From: Terrabacter terrigena
GTDB lineage: Bacteria; Actinomycetota; Actinomycetes; Actinomycetales; Dermatophilaceae
Direction: 5' to 3'
Length of the DNA stretch: 64,000 bases
NCBI RefSeq assembly: GCF_042676085.1
Contig: NZ_JBHTKH010000005.1
Location: 248,001-312,000 of the forward strand
Shown here: positions 51,164 to 59,894 of the stretch, in pieces
Position numbering within the stretch: the stretch's first letter is position 1
How the letters are laid out: each line of letters begins with the position of its first letter
Made by a program: the position numbers and the translations under genes
Notes under the pieces: model-generated
What the model was told of the DNA's origin: nothing
Database searches by the model: none
The model's input: the letters and a program-made list of their open reading frames with translations, nothing else

Positions 51164-53020
51164 TCAGCCGACGACCTCGGCGGCCTCCAGCCACTCGAGC
51201 TCGAGCTCCTCGCGCTCGCCGACCACGGCCTGCAGCTTGGCGTTGAGGTCTGCGAGCGCCGCCGGGTCGGTGGCCTTGTCGGCCATGTCGCCGTGGAGCC
51301 GTTCCTCGCGGTCCTGCAGACGTGAGAGCTGCTTCTCGACTCGTGCCATCGTCTTGCGGGCCTCGCGCACCTCGGCGGGGCTCGCCGCCGACCCCGGGGC
51401 CCCAGCAGGTGTGCCGTCGCTCCGGGTGCCGGCCGAGGGCGCGGTCGTCGACGCTGCTCGGGCGGGAGCCGGCGTCGCGGCCGCGCGCAGGCGCAGGTAC
51501 TCCTCGACGCCGCCGGGCAGGTCACGCACCTTGCCGTCACCGAGCAGCGCCAGCTGCTTGTCGGCGACCCGCTCGAGCAGGTAGCGGTCGTGCGACACGA
51601 CGACGAGCGTGCCGGCCCAGCCGTCGAGCACGTCCTCGAGCGAGGTCAGCGTCTCGATGTCGAGGTCGTTGGTCGGCTCGTCGAGGATGAGCACGTTCGG
51701 CTCGGTGAGCAGCAGGCGCGTCAGCTGGAGCCGGCGTCGCTCACCACCGCTGAGGTCGCCGACGCGCGACTGCTGTCGACCGCCCTGGAACCCGAGACGC
51801 GTCGCGAGCTGGCTGGCGCTGATCTCCTTGTCGCCGAGGGTGGTCCACTGCTTGACGTCCTCGATCGCCTCGATGACCCGCCACTGCTCGAAGCGCTCGA
51901 GCTCGCGCACCTCCTGCGTCAGGTGCGCGATGGCGACGGTCTTGCCGATCTTGCGCCGGCCGCTCTCGAGCGGGATCTCGCCCGTCAGGGCCCGCAGCAG
52001 CGTCGACTTGCCCGCTCCGTTGACACCCACGATGCCGATGCGCTCACCCGGGGCCAGGCGCCAGGTCACGTGGTCGAGGAGGCGCCGCTCCTCCGGCGGG
52101 TCGCCGACGGAGACCGTGACGTCCTCGAGGTCGAGCACGTCCTTGCCGAGACGGCGGCTCGCGAACGACGCGAGCTCGACGCTGTTGCGCGGAGCGGGCT
52201 CGTTCGCGATGAGAGCGTTCGCCGCGTCGATGCGGAACTTGGGCTTGCTCGTGCGCGCGGGCGGGCCGCGCCGCAGCCAGGCGAGCTCCTTGCGCATGAG
52301 GTTGGCGCGCCGGTCGGCGACGACCCCGGCGAGGCGGTCGCGCTCGGCCTTCGCGAGGACGTACGCCGCATACCCGCCCTCGAAGGCGCTGACCTGGCCG
52401 CCCTCGACCTCCCAGGTCAGGGTGGCGTATGCGTCGAGGAACCAGCGGTCGTGGGTGATCGCGACGGTGGCGTTGCCCGGGCGGGGCCGCTTCGTCGCGA
52501 GGTGGTCGGCGAGCCAGGCGACACCCTCGACGTCGAGGTGGTTGGTCGGCTCGTCGAGCAGGAGCAGCTCGGGGTCGGCGACGAGCAGGCGGGCGAGGGC
52601 CAGGCGGCGTCGCTCGCCACCGGACTTGGGACCGACGCGGCTGTCGAGGCCGCCGACGTTCTGGGCCTCGACGCCACCGAGGAGCCCGGTGAGCACGTCG
52701 CGGATGCGCGGGTCGCCGGCCCAGACGTGCTCCGGCAGGTCGCCGAGCACCGCCTCGCGGATCGTCCACGTGGGGTCGAGCGCGTCGTCCTGGGCGAGCA
52801 TGCCGACCCGGATTCCCTCGGCTCCGCCCTGCTTCGTGATGCGGCCCGAGTCGGGCTCCTGCAGGCCGGCCATGACGCGCAGGAGGGTCGACTTGCCGCC
52901 GCCGTTGACGCCGACGACGCCGATGCGGTCGCCCGTGAGCACGCCGAGGCTGACGTCGTCGAGGACGTGGCTCGTGCCGAAGACGAGGGAGACCCGTTCG
53001 AGGGAGATGAGGTTGGCCAT
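51164..53020 (-). CDS. ABC-F family ATPase (Uup-like)
   Basis: A 618-residue protein with two ABC domains and no membrane segments. Domain 1 has GVNGGGKSTLLRV and LLLLDEPTNHLD; domain 2 has GVNGAGKSTLLRA, SGGERRRLQLTRLL and LILDEPTNDLD. ABC-F proteins act on the ribosome, in translation or antibiotic protection. The linker between domains (AYVLAKAERDRLAGVVADRRANLMRKELAWLRRG) is the P-site-tRNA-interaction motif. The C-terminus is a coiled coil (REARKTMARVEKQLSRLQDREERLHGDMADKA) after an Ala/Pro/Ser linker, as in Uup, so resistance is less likely than a housekeeping role. Confidence 0.9.
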   Translation of the reverse strand: MANLISLERVSLVFGTSHVLDDVSLGVLTGDRIGVVGVNGGGKSTLLRVMAGLQEPDSGRITKQGGAEGIRVGMLAQDDALDPTWTIREAVLGDLPEHVWAGDPRIRDVLTGLLGGVEAQNVGGLDSRVGPKSGGERRRLALARLLVADPELLLLDEPTNHLDVEGVAWLADHLATKRPRPGNATVAITHDRWFLDAYATLTWEVEGGQVSAFEGGYAAYVLAKAERDRLAGVVADRRANLMRKELAWLRRGPPARTSKPKFRIDAANALIANEPAPRNSVELASFASRRLGKDVLDLEDVTVSVGDPPEERRLLDHVTWRLAPGERIGIVGVNGAGKSTLLRALTGEIPLESGRRKIGKTVAIAHLTQEVRELERFEQWRVIEAIEDVKQWTTLGDKEISASQLATRLGFQGGRQQSRVGDLSGGERRRLQLTRLLLTEPNVLILDEPTNDLDIETLTSLEDVLDGWAGTLVVVSHDRYLLERVADKQLALLGDGKVRDLPGGVEEYLRLRAAATPAPARAASTTAPSAGTRSDGTPAGAPGSAASPAEVREARKTMARVEKQLSRLQDREERLHGDMADKATDPAALADLNAKLQAVVGEREELELEWLEAAEVVG

Positions 53021-53163
53021 CGCTGACCGACCCTACGGCCTGCGGGGGCGCTTTCCGAATCCCGCTCAGCGACGCCGGTCACGCGCAGGAGCGCCGGTCC
53101 GGCTCAGGCACGCCGGAGCGCTCCGGCGACGGTGAGCCGGAAGGCCGCCGCCGAGCCCGTGGC

Positions 53164-54105
53164 TCAGTCCCCGCGCGGCGAGGTGACGACGTGGGCGCCG
53201 TGGACGGGGCCCTTGGCGCGGCGCAGGTCGCGGCAGAGGTCGGAGGCCGCGAGCGACACCGACAGGTCGAGCGAGGCCTCGTGGCTCTCGGTGAGGAAGG
53301 CGACGGTCGGCCCCGAGCCCGAGACCACGCCGCCGAGGGCGCCGAACTCGACGCCGGCATCGCGCAGCTCGCGCAGCTGGGGGCGGAGCGAGAACGCGGC
53401 CGGCTCGAGGTCGTTGTGCAGCGCGGCGCCGAGGGCGGCCGGGTCTCCGGAGCGCAGGGCGGCCATCAGCTCGGGACTGACCCTGGGGTCGGGCACGTCG
53501 GCGTCGTCGCGCTCGCGCAGGCGGTCGCACTCGGCGTACACCTCAGGCGTCGACAGGCCGGTGTCGCTGATCGCGAAGACCCAGTGGAAGGTGCCCCGCG
53601 CGAGCACGGGCGCCAGCTGCTCGCCGCGCCCGGACCCCATCGCATTGCCGCCGGACAGGATGAAGGGGACGTCGCTGCCGAGGGTCGCGGCCAGCTCGGC
53701 AAGCTCGTCGCGGTCGAGGCCGAGCCCCCAGAGCTGCTCGCATGCCACGAGGGCAGCGGCAGCATCGGCGGACCCGCCGGCCATGCCGCCGGCCACGGGG
53801 ATGTCCTTGTCGATGCGGATCGACAGGCTCTCGTCTACGGCCCAGCGCTCGGCGACCAGGCGCGCGGCGCGCACGGCGAGGTTGTCGCCGTCGGTCGGGA
53901 TGCGGTCGGCATACGTGCCCGCCGGCACGACCTGCCACTCGTCCCAGCGGGCGACCGACACCTCGTCGTGCAGTGAGACGGCCTGGTAGACGGTCGCGAG
54001 CGTGTGGAACCCGTCAGACCGCCGCGGCCCGACCCGCAGCTCGAGGTTGACCTTGGCCGGGACCCGCACGGTCACCGCACCGGGCAGGGTCGGAGCGACA
54101 GTCAT
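53164..54105 (-). CDS. ispE: 4-diphosphocytidyl-2-C-methyl-D-erythritol kinase
   Basis: GHMP-family kinase of the MEP isoprenoid pathway. The 313 residues have VRVPAKVNLELRVGPRRSDGFHTLATVYQAV at the N-terminus with the catalytic Lys/Asp region, the ATP loop IPVAGGMAGGSADAAAALVA, the DVPFILSGGNAMGSGRG block and GGVVSGSGPTVAF near the end. It follows ksgA on the same strand, a strongly conserved order in actinobacteria. Start ATG 54105. Confidence 0.95.
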   Translation of the reverse strand: MTVAPTLPGAVTVRVPAKVNLELRVGPRRSDGFHTLATVYQAVSLHDEVSVARWDEWQVVPAGTYADRIPTDGDNLAVRAARLVAERWAVDESLSIRIDKDIPVAGGMAGGSADAAAALVACEQLWGLGLDRDELAELAATLGSDVPFILSGGNAMGSGRGEQLAPVLARGTFHWVFAISDTGLSTPEVYAECDRLRERDDADVPDPRVSPELMAALRSGDPAALGAALHNDLEPAAFSLRPQLRELRDAGVEFGALGGVVSGSGPTVAFLTESHEASLDLSVSLAASDLCRDLRRAKGPVHGAHVVTSPRGD

Positions 54106-54135
54106 GCGCCCACCCTATGGGCCAGCCCGTCGCCG

Positions 54136-55092
54136 TCAGGACGCATTGCCTCGTCGGCGAGCCCGTGGTTCGGCCGATGCCGCACCGGCCGGACGCGCCT
54201 CGGCGATGCGGGCGAACGCCGTGATGTCGAGCTGCTCGCCGCGTGTCCTCGGGTCGATGCCGGCCGCGACCAGCGCCTGCTCGGCGGCGTCGGCCGAGCC
54301 GGCCCAGGACGCGAGCGCGCCGCGCAGCGCCTTGCGCCGCTGGAGGAAGGCGGCGTCGATGCACCGGAAGACGTCCTGGCGCGAGGCCGTGGTCTTCGGC
54401 GGTTTGCGCCGCCGCATCGAGACGAGGCCAGAGTCGACGTTGGGCGCCGGCCAGAAGACGTTGCGCCCCACCCGGCCGGCGAGCTCGACGTCGGCGTACC
54501 AGGCGGCCTTGAGGCTGGGGACGCCGTAGATCTTGCCTCCCGGCTTGGCCGCGAGCCGCTCGGCGACCTCGAGCTGCACCATGACGAGGACGCGCTCGAT
54601 CGTCGGGAAGTGCTCGAGGAACGACAGCACGACGGGGACCGAGATGTTGTAGGGCAGGTTGGCGACCAGGGCCGTCGGGTCGGGACCGGGCAGCTTCGTG
54701 ACCGTCAGTGCGTCGGCCGCGACGAGGCGGAGCCGGCCGGCGTTGTCGGGCTGGAGTCTGCGGACCGTCTCCTCGAGCGCGCCCGCGAGCCGCGGGTCCA
54801 CCTCGACGGCCGTGACCGCCTTGACGACGGGCAGCAGTGCGAGCGTGAGGGACCCTAGGCCGGGGCCGACCTCGACGACGACGTCGGAGGCCCCGACACC
54901 GGCCACGCGCACGATCTTGCGCACCGTGTTCGCGTCGACGACGAAGTTCTGGCCCCACTGCTTGGTCGGCCGGACCTCGAGCCTCTCGGCGAGCTCGCGG
55001 ACCTGGGCGGGGCCCAGGAGCGCGGCGTCGTCGGCCGGCGCGGCGTCGTCGGCCGGCGCGGCGTCAGGCGCCACGGCGTCCTTCTTCGTCAT
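54136..55092 (-). CDS. rsmA: 16S rRNA dimethyladenosine transferase
   Basis: KsgA/RsmA methylates the two adjacent adenosines near the 3' end of 16S rRNA. The 318-residue protein has TKQWGQNFVVDANTVRKIV, motif I VVVEVGPGLGSLTLALL, motif II VTAVEVDPRLAG, and the catalytic NLPYNISVPVV. An N-terminal extension of about 30 residues contains the imperfect repeat APADDAAPADDA, encoded by a short tandem repeat. The C-terminal helical domain is complete. Between tatD/rpfB and ispE in the usual order. Confidence 0.95.
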   Translation of the reverse strand: MTKKDAVAPDAAPADDAAPADDAALLGPAQVRELAERLEVRPTKQWGQNFVVDANTVRKIVRVAGVGASDVVVEVGPGLGSLTLALLPVVKAVTAVEVDPRLAGALEETVRRLQPDNAGRLRLVAADALTVTKLPGPDPTALVANLPYNISVPVVLSFLEHFPTIERVLVMVQLEVAERLAAKPGGKIYGVPSLKAAWYADVELAGRVGRNVFWPAPNVDSGLVSMRRRKPPKTTASRQDVFRCIDAAFLQRRKALRGALASWAGSADAAEQALVAAGIDPRTRGEQLDITAFARIAEARPAGAASAEPRARRRGNAS

Positions 55093-55114
55093 GCGCCCAC
55101 CCTATGGCCACGAC

Positions 55115-55183
55115 CGAAAGAGCAGCCCGTCCCCGGTCAGCGCAGCTGCACTGAACCTCGAAGGGGGACGGACTGCTCTTTCG
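55115..55183. repeat. CGAAAGAGCA-type element (copy 3)
   Basis: CGAAAGAGCAGCCCGTCCCC (55115-55134) pairs with 55164-55183 in 19 of 20 positions, with a 29-base loop. It lies between rpfB and ksgA, both leftward, ending 22 bases after the rpfB stop. It probably terminates or attenuates the rpfB message before ksgA. Third member of the family at 19103 and 51108. Confidence 0.7.
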
Positions 55184-55204
55184 ACGGCCCGGACGATCAG
55201 GTCG

Positions 55205-56353
55205 TCAGGGCTTGCACTGCCACTGCGACGTGCCGTTGTCGGCGTAGACGCGGTTGGCGACCGTGATCTGCTGCTCGCGGCTGGCGAGGTCGGCGCGCGA
55301 GGCGAAGTCGCCACCGCCGTAGCCGAGCCACGTGGAGGTCAGGAACTGCAGACCGCCGTAGTAGCCGTTGCCGGTGTTGATGTGCCAGTTGCCGCTCGAC
55401 TCGCACTGGGCGATCGAGTCCCACATGGAGGCGCGGGCCAGGTTGAGGCCGGCACCCGACGACGAGCCACCGGTGCTGGCGGTCGGCGCGGGGGCAGCGG
55501 CCGGGGCCGGGGCCGGGCGTGACTTGGTGCCCACGAGAAGGACCCGGTCGACCGGAGCCTTGGTGACCGTGGAGGCGATGGTCCTGCGGCTCACGACCGT
55601 TCCGTCGATGACGGTCGCACGCGAGGTCACGACGCGCGTGCCGGCGACACCTGCGCGGGACACCTTGGTCTGGTCGGAGTAGAGGTCGTTGGTCTTCGTG
55701 CGCGTCGTGCCGAAGGCGATCGACTGCGTGGACCTCGTGTCCTTGGTCTGGACGCGCTGGACGGCGACCTTCGCGCCGTTCGTGAGGCGCGTCGTGACCG
55801 GCGGGTTGACCTTGTCGGCTTTGCCGAGGCGCACGCCGAGCTGGGTCAGGGCCTCGCCGACGGTGGCCGCAGCCACGGTCTTCTTCGTCGTCTTGCCGTC
55901 GGCCGTGACCGTGACGGCCTTGGGCGTCACGATGGTCAGCGACAGGCCCTGACGACCGATGGTCTGCGAGCGCGAGGCGGAGAGGCGCGCACCGTCGCCG
56001 CGGAGACCCAGCGCGAGCAGAGCTCCGTCGACCGTGGTCTCGGTGGTGCGGATCTGGCGCGTCTTGCCGTCGACGGTGAGGCTCAGCATGCGGGCGTACT
56101 TGACGGTGATCGACTCACCGTCGTCGACGGTGCTGCCGGTGGCCGGCACGACGACGTCGCCGGGCTTGACCTCGATGCCCTGGCCGGCGAGCACGTCACC
56201 GACGGTGCGGGTGCCGAAGAACTGGGCGGTCGACGAGGTGCCGTCGACCGAGAGGTTCACGGTCTTGTCGAGCTGTGCGGCGCCGACGGCGCCACCGGTG
56301 AGGACGACGGCCGCGCCAGTGGCGGCCAGGATCTTGGCGTTGCGAGAAATCAA
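55205..56353 (-). CDS. rpfB: Resuscitation-promoting factor, RpfB type
   Basis: A 382-residue secreted peptidoglycan lytic enzyme that promotes exit from dormancy. A signal anchor (ILAATGAAVVLTGGAVGAA) is followed by three DUF348-like repeats (TARTVGDVL... types between about residues 30 and 175), a G5 domain (DTRSTQSIAFGTTRTKTNDLYSDQTKVSRAGVAGTRVVTSRATVIDG...), an Ala/Pro linker and the transglycosylase domain with catalytic Glu in WDSIAQCESSGNWHINTGNGYYGGLQF and a matching Cys in SQWQCKP. The start appears to be TTG 56353 with CGGAG upstream. The 185-base leader has a TTGACC hexamer but no recognisable riboswitch. Confidence 0.93.
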   Translation of the reverse strand: MISRNAKILAATGAAVVLTGGAVGAAQLDKTVNLSVDGTSSTAQFFGTRTVGDVLAGQGIEVKPGDVVVPATGSTVDDGESITVKYARMLSLTVDGKTRQIRTTETTVDGALLALGLRGDGARLSASRSQTIGRQGLSLTIVTPKAVTVTADGKTTKKTVAAATVGEALTQLGVRLGKADKVNPPVTTRLTNGAKVAVQRVQTKDTRSTQSIAFGTTRTKTNDLYSDQTKVSRAGVAGTRVVTSRATVIDGTVVSRRTIASTVTKAPVDRVLLVGTKSRPAPAPAAAPAPTASTGGSSSGAGLNLARASMWDSIAQCESSGNWHINTGNGYYGGLQFLTSTWLGYGGGDFASRADLASREQQITVANRVYADNGTSQWQCKP

Positions 56354-56538
56354 AACACTCCGAACGTCGATCTATCCGGGTGCAACGCGCTCTCGAGCCA
56401 CTCTCCTCACGCCGTCGGGAGGAGGTCGATGCGGGGCGGCAACCGGCCAACAGTCGACCAGACTGACCGATGGCCGTCACAAAGGTCAAATTTCGATAAC
56501 GACGACCGGTCCGGCTGGACCCGTCGTTCCCGGGTGCG

Positions 56539-57420
56539 CTAGGCGGTTTGTCCGACTCGTTCGGCGCTCCACGGGCCGTACACGCGTTCACTGTTCTCCG
56601 ACACCGCGCGGCACAGGCTCGGGACGTCGATGTTGAGCACACCGGCCATCGCGCGGATGGTCAGCGGCACGAGGAACGACGCGTTCGTCGCCCCCCGGTG
56701 CGGGGCCGGCGCGAGGTAGGGGGCGTCGGTCTCCACGAGCACCCGGTCGAGCGGGATCGCCGTGAGCGCGTCGCGCAGGTCACGGGCGTTCTTGAAGGTC
56801 ACGGTGCCGGCGAAGCTGAGGTAGTAGCCGCGCTCGACGCACTCGCGCGCCATCGTGAGGTCACCGGAGAAGCAGTGCAGCACGGTGTGCTCGGGCGCGC
56901 CCTCCTCCTCGAGGATGCGGAGCACGTCGTCGTGGGCGTCGCGGTCGTGGATCTGCATCGCCTTGCCCAGCCGCTTGGCCAGGTCGATGTGCCAGCGGAA
57001 GGCATCCCGCTGGACCGGCACCCCCTCGGGACCGGTGCGGAAGTAGTCGAGCCCGGTCTCGCCGATGACGCGGATGCGCTCGTGGGCGGCGTGGCGCTCG
57101 ACGGTTGCGTATGCCGTCTTCAACGTGCCAGCAGCAGCCAGCCGAGGAACTTCGTTGGGGTGCAAGGCGATTCCCCCGACAAGCTCGGGGTTTCGCTCGA
57201 TGGCGTCCATCGTGAACGCGATGCCGTCGAGGTCGCATCCGACCTGCACGAGCCGGGTCACGCCGACCGCGCGGGCACGTCTGATCGCGTCGGCGACGTC
57301 GAACGGCTCGTCGCCCTCGCGCGTGATGTCGAGGTGGACGTGGTTGTCGACGACGTCGATGGGCAGCGGGTCTGGCAGGTGCTCCGGCAGGCCGCGCTGC
57401 CCCGACGCGTGCGGCGTCAT
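56539..57420 (-). CDS. tatD: TatD-family metal-dependent hydrolase
   Basis: A 293-residue TIM-barrel metallohydrolase of the TatD DNase type, acting on DNA ends or D-aminoacyl-tRNA related quality control. Metal motifs are VDNHVHLD (H27, H29), IGETGLDYFRTGPEGVPVQRDAF with Glu, MQIHDRDAHDD, LHCFSGD and ETDAPYLAPAPHRG. Its ATG overlaps the metG stop. The order metG-tatD-rpfB-ksgA is conserved in actinobacteria. Precise in vivo substrate unproven. Confidence 0.93.
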   Translation of the reverse strand: MTPHASGQRGLPEHLPDPLPIDVVDNHVHLDITREGDEPFDVADAIRRARAVGVTRLVQVGCDLDGIAFTMDAIERNPELVGGIALHPNEVPRLAAAGTLKTAYATVERHAAHERIRVIGETGLDYFRTGPEGVPVQRDAFRWHIDLAKRLGKAMQIHDRDAHDDVLRILEEEGAPEHTVLHCFSGDLTMARECVERGYYLSFAGTVTFKNARDLRDALTAIPLDRVLVETDAPYLAPAPHRGATNASFLVPLTIRAMAGVLNIDVPSLCRAVSENSERVYGPWSAERVGQTA

Positions 57421-59252
57421 GCGCTGTGGGCCGGGTCCGGCGTGGCGGGGTCTGCCAGGCGGGCCCGCTCGTCCTCGACGACCTGGTCGGGGTCGAGCTT
57501 GGTGAAGACGCCGGTGGGCTTGGCGATCGGCGTCCCGGGCACCACCGGCCGTGACTCCCAGCGCGGCGTCCCGGAGTACTCGCCGGTGATGACGGGGTAG
57601 GCGCGGGCGTCGTCGTCGAGGTCGCTCACCATGTCGAGACGCGGCATCGGCATGAACTCGCCCTCGCCGCCGAGGACGGCGTGGACGCGGTTGGCGGCGT
57701 GCGGCAGGAACGGCGAGATGAGCGTGTTGATGTCGCTGACCGCCTGCACGAGCGTGTGCAGCACCGTCGCGAGCCGCTCTCGCTGGTGGTCGCCCTTGAG
57801 CTTGAACGGCTCGGTGCGCGAGACGTACGCGTTGGCCTCACCGACCACGCGCATGACCTCCGCGAGGGCTGCCTTCTGGCGGTGCCGCTCGAGCGAGGCG
57901 CCGACGGTCGCGAACGCACCCCGCACGGTAGCGAGCAGCTCCTCGTCGACGGGCTCGACGGCATACGACCTCGGGATCTCGCCGAAGCTCTTCGCGATCA
58001 TCGCGGCCGTGCGGTTGACGAGGTTGCCCCAGCCGGCGACGAGCTCGCTGTTGTTGCGCTGGACGAACTCGGCCCACGAGAAGTCGGCGTCCTGGTTCTC
58101 GGGACCGGCCGCGCAGATGAAGTAGCGGATCGGGTCCGGGCCGTAGCGGGCGACGATGTCCTGGACGTAGATGACGTGCTTGCGGCTCGTCGAGAACTGC
58201 TTGCCCTCGAGGGTCATGAACTCCGACGCCACGACCTCGGTGGGCAGGTTGAGCACGCCGTACGTGCCGGGCTCTCCACCCTTGTCGCCCTTGCCGGCGT
58301 AGCCGAGCAGCTCGGCCGGCCAGATCTGGCTGTGGAAGGTGATGTTGTCCTTGCCCTGGAAGTAGTAGGACACGGCGCCCGGGTCGTTCCACCACTCGCG
58401 CCAGCGGTCCTCCTGGCCGGGCCCGAGGCGGCGGGCCCACTCGATCGAGGCAGAGAGGTAGCCGACGACGGCGTCGAACCACACGTAGAGGCGCTTGGTC
58501 GGGTTGTCCTCCCACCCCTCGAGCGGGATCGGGATGCCCCAGTCGATGTCGCGCGTCATGGCGCGGGGACGCACGTCCTTGAGGAGGTTCTTGGAGAACT
58601 TGATGACGTTGGGGCGCCAGGTGCCGGAGGCCTCGCGGCCGTCGAGCCACTCCCCCAACGCGTCGGCGAGCGCAGGCAGGTCGAGAAAGAAGTGCTGGGT
58701 CTCGATGAACTCGGGCGTCTCGCCGTTGATCTTGCTGCGAGGGTTGATCAGCTCGTCGGCGTCGAGCTGGTTGCCGCAGTTGTCGCACTGGTCGCCGCGC
58801 GCCTCGGGGAAGCTGCAGATCGGGCAGGTGCCCTCGATGTAGCGGTCGGGCAGGGTGCGCCCGGTCGACGGGCTGATGGCACCCTTCGTGGTCTGCTCGA
58901 TCATGTAGCCGTTGGCGTGCACCTGACGGAACAGCTCCTGGACGACGGCGTAGTGGTTGCGCGTCGTCGTGCGCGTGAACAGGTCGTAGGACAGACCGAG
59001 GTCGGTGAGGTCCTGGGCGATGACGGCGTTGTACTTGTCGACGAGCTGCTGGGGCGTGACGCCCTCCTCCTCGGCGAGCACGAGGATCGGCGTGCCGTGC
59101 TCGTCGGTGCCCGAGACCATGAGGACGTCGTGGCCGGCCATCCGCATGTACCTGCTGAAGACGTCGGAGGGCACGCCGAAACCGGCCACGTGGCCGATGT
59201 GGCGCGGGCCGTTGGTGTACGGCCAGGCGACGGCAGACAGGACATGGCTCAT
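57417..59252 (-). CDS. metG: Methionyl-tRNA synthetase
   Basis: A 611-residue class I synthetase that charges tRNA-Met. HIGH motif is YTNGPRHIGHVAG, zinc ligands CPICSF...GDQCDNCGNQ, the signal for Met binding is WGIPIPLEGWEDNPTKRLYVWFDA, and the KMSKS position reads KQFSTSRKHV. The anticodon-binding helical domain is complete. No C-terminal tRNA-binding EMAP domain. ATG 59252 is chosen (MSHVLSAVAWPYTN) over an upstream TTG. An AGGAT lies 11 bases upstream. Confidence 0.96.
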   Translation of the reverse strand: MSHVLSAVAWPYTNGPRHIGHVAGFGVPSDVFSRYMRMAGHDVLMVSGTDEHGTPILVLAEEEGVTPQQLVDKYNAVIAQDLTDLGLSYDLFTRTTTRNHYAVVQELFRQVHANGYMIEQTTKGAISPSTGRTLPDRYIEGTCPICSFPEARGDQCDNCGNQLDADELINPRSKINGETPEFIETQHFFLDLPALADALGEWLDGREASGTWRPNVIKFSKNLLKDVRPRAMTRDIDWGIPIPLEGWEDNPTKRLYVWFDAVVGYLSASIEWARRLGPGQEDRWREWWNDPGAVSYYFQGKDNITFHSQIWPAELLGYAGKGDKGGEPGTYGVLNLPTEVVASEFMTLEGKQFSTSRKHVIYVQDIVARYGPDPIRYFICAAGPENQDADFSWAEFVQRNNSELVAGWGNLVNRTAAMIAKSFGEIPRSYAVEPVDEELLATVRGAFATVGASLERHRQKAALAEVMRVVGEANAYVSRTEPFKLKGDHQRERLATVLHTLVQAVSDINTLISPFLPHAANRVHAVLGGEGEFMPMPRLDMVSDLDDDARAYPVITGEYSGTPRWESRPVVPGTPIAKPTGVFTKLDPDQVVEDERARLADPATPDPAHSA

Positions 59253-59380
59253 GGCGAGCAATCCTAGGCGGGCAGCGTGGACGGTCGCGCACGAGTTGTC
59301 GCAGGGCGTCCCCCGCCCCGGGCTGCACCCCGTCGCGAAGGTTCAATCCGGAGGGCGCGGCCACGGGGTATGACGGGGGA

Positions 59381-59812
59381 ATGACTGGTCATGTTGCACA
59401 CGCGAAGGTCACCGTCGACGCCACGCCGCAGCAGGCATGGCGAGCCCTCACCGACCCTGCCGAGATCAGCAGGTGGATGGTCGGCACCGAGGTGAGCACC
59501 GACTGGCAGGTCGGCAGCCCGATCACGTGGCGGGGTGAGTTCGCCGGAAAACCGTACGAGGACAAGGGCGAGGTGCTCGAGGTCGAGGAGCCGAGGCGCC
59601 TGTCCATGACCCACTTCAGCCCGCTCATGGGCGACGACGTGCCCGAGAACTACCACACGGTCACCTACACGCTCGAGGGCAGCGACGACGGCGCACCCAC
59701 CACCGTCACCCTCGAGCAGGACGGCAACGACTCGGAGGAGCAGGCCGAGACGTTCTCCCAGAACTGGCAGAGCATGCTCGACGCCTTCAAGGAGACCGTC
59801 GAGAAGTCCTGA
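59381..59812 (+). CDS. SRPBCC/AHSA1-like domain protein
   Basis: A 143-residue START-like fold protein (AHAKVTVDATPQQAWRALTDPAEISRWMVGTEVSTDWQVGSPITWRGEFAGKPYEDKGEVLEVEEPRRLSMTHF; NWQSMLDAFKETVEKS). The N-terminal beta strand and the WRAL/ISRWM helix are the Aha1-C-like signature. Such proteins bind hydrophobic ligands or act in stress; no residue pattern identifies a ligand. Divergent from metG, convergent with osmC. Confidence 0.82.
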   Translation: MTGHVAHAKVTVDATPQQAWRALTDPAEISRWMVGTEVSTDWQVGSPITWRGEFAGKPYEDKGEVLEVEEPRRLSMTHFSPLMGDDVPENYHTVTYTLEGSDDGAPTTVTLEQDGNDSEEQAETFSQNWQSMLDAFKETVEKS

Positions 59813-59834
59813 GCCGCAAGGATGCTCCCGCTCG

Positions 59835-59881
59835 GAGCACAGGTGTGCCGCCCGGCTCGGCCGGGCGGCATACCTGTGCTC
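59835..59881. terminator. 21-bp stem hairpin between convergent SRPBCC and osmC genes
   Basis: GAGCACAGGTGTGCCGCCCGG pairs with the right arm at 59861-59881 in 20 of 21 positions with a 5-base loop. The right arm contains GGCATAC (59867-59873). Bidirectional terminator probable. Confidence 0.75.
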
Positions 59882-59894
59882 GCAGGCTCGCGGG

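Noticed and set aside
51164..53020. ABC-F gene as an antibiotic resistance determinant
   Set aside because: Core context (ispE-ksgA-rpfB-tatD-metG) and Uup-like C-terminal coiled coil suggest a housekeeping ABC-F rather than an acquired resistance gene.
56354..56538. Possible ydaO (c-di-AMP) riboswitch upstream of rpfB, common for actinobacterial rpf genes
   Set aside because: I could not find the conserved GGGGAACC-like and GGGGUGAAUCC-like blocks in the 185-base leader.
58150..58220. Altered KMSKS motif (FSTSR) in MetG as a sign of loss of function
   Set aside because: Bacterial MetG proteins often have KFSxS-type variants, and all other motifs including zinc ligands are intact.
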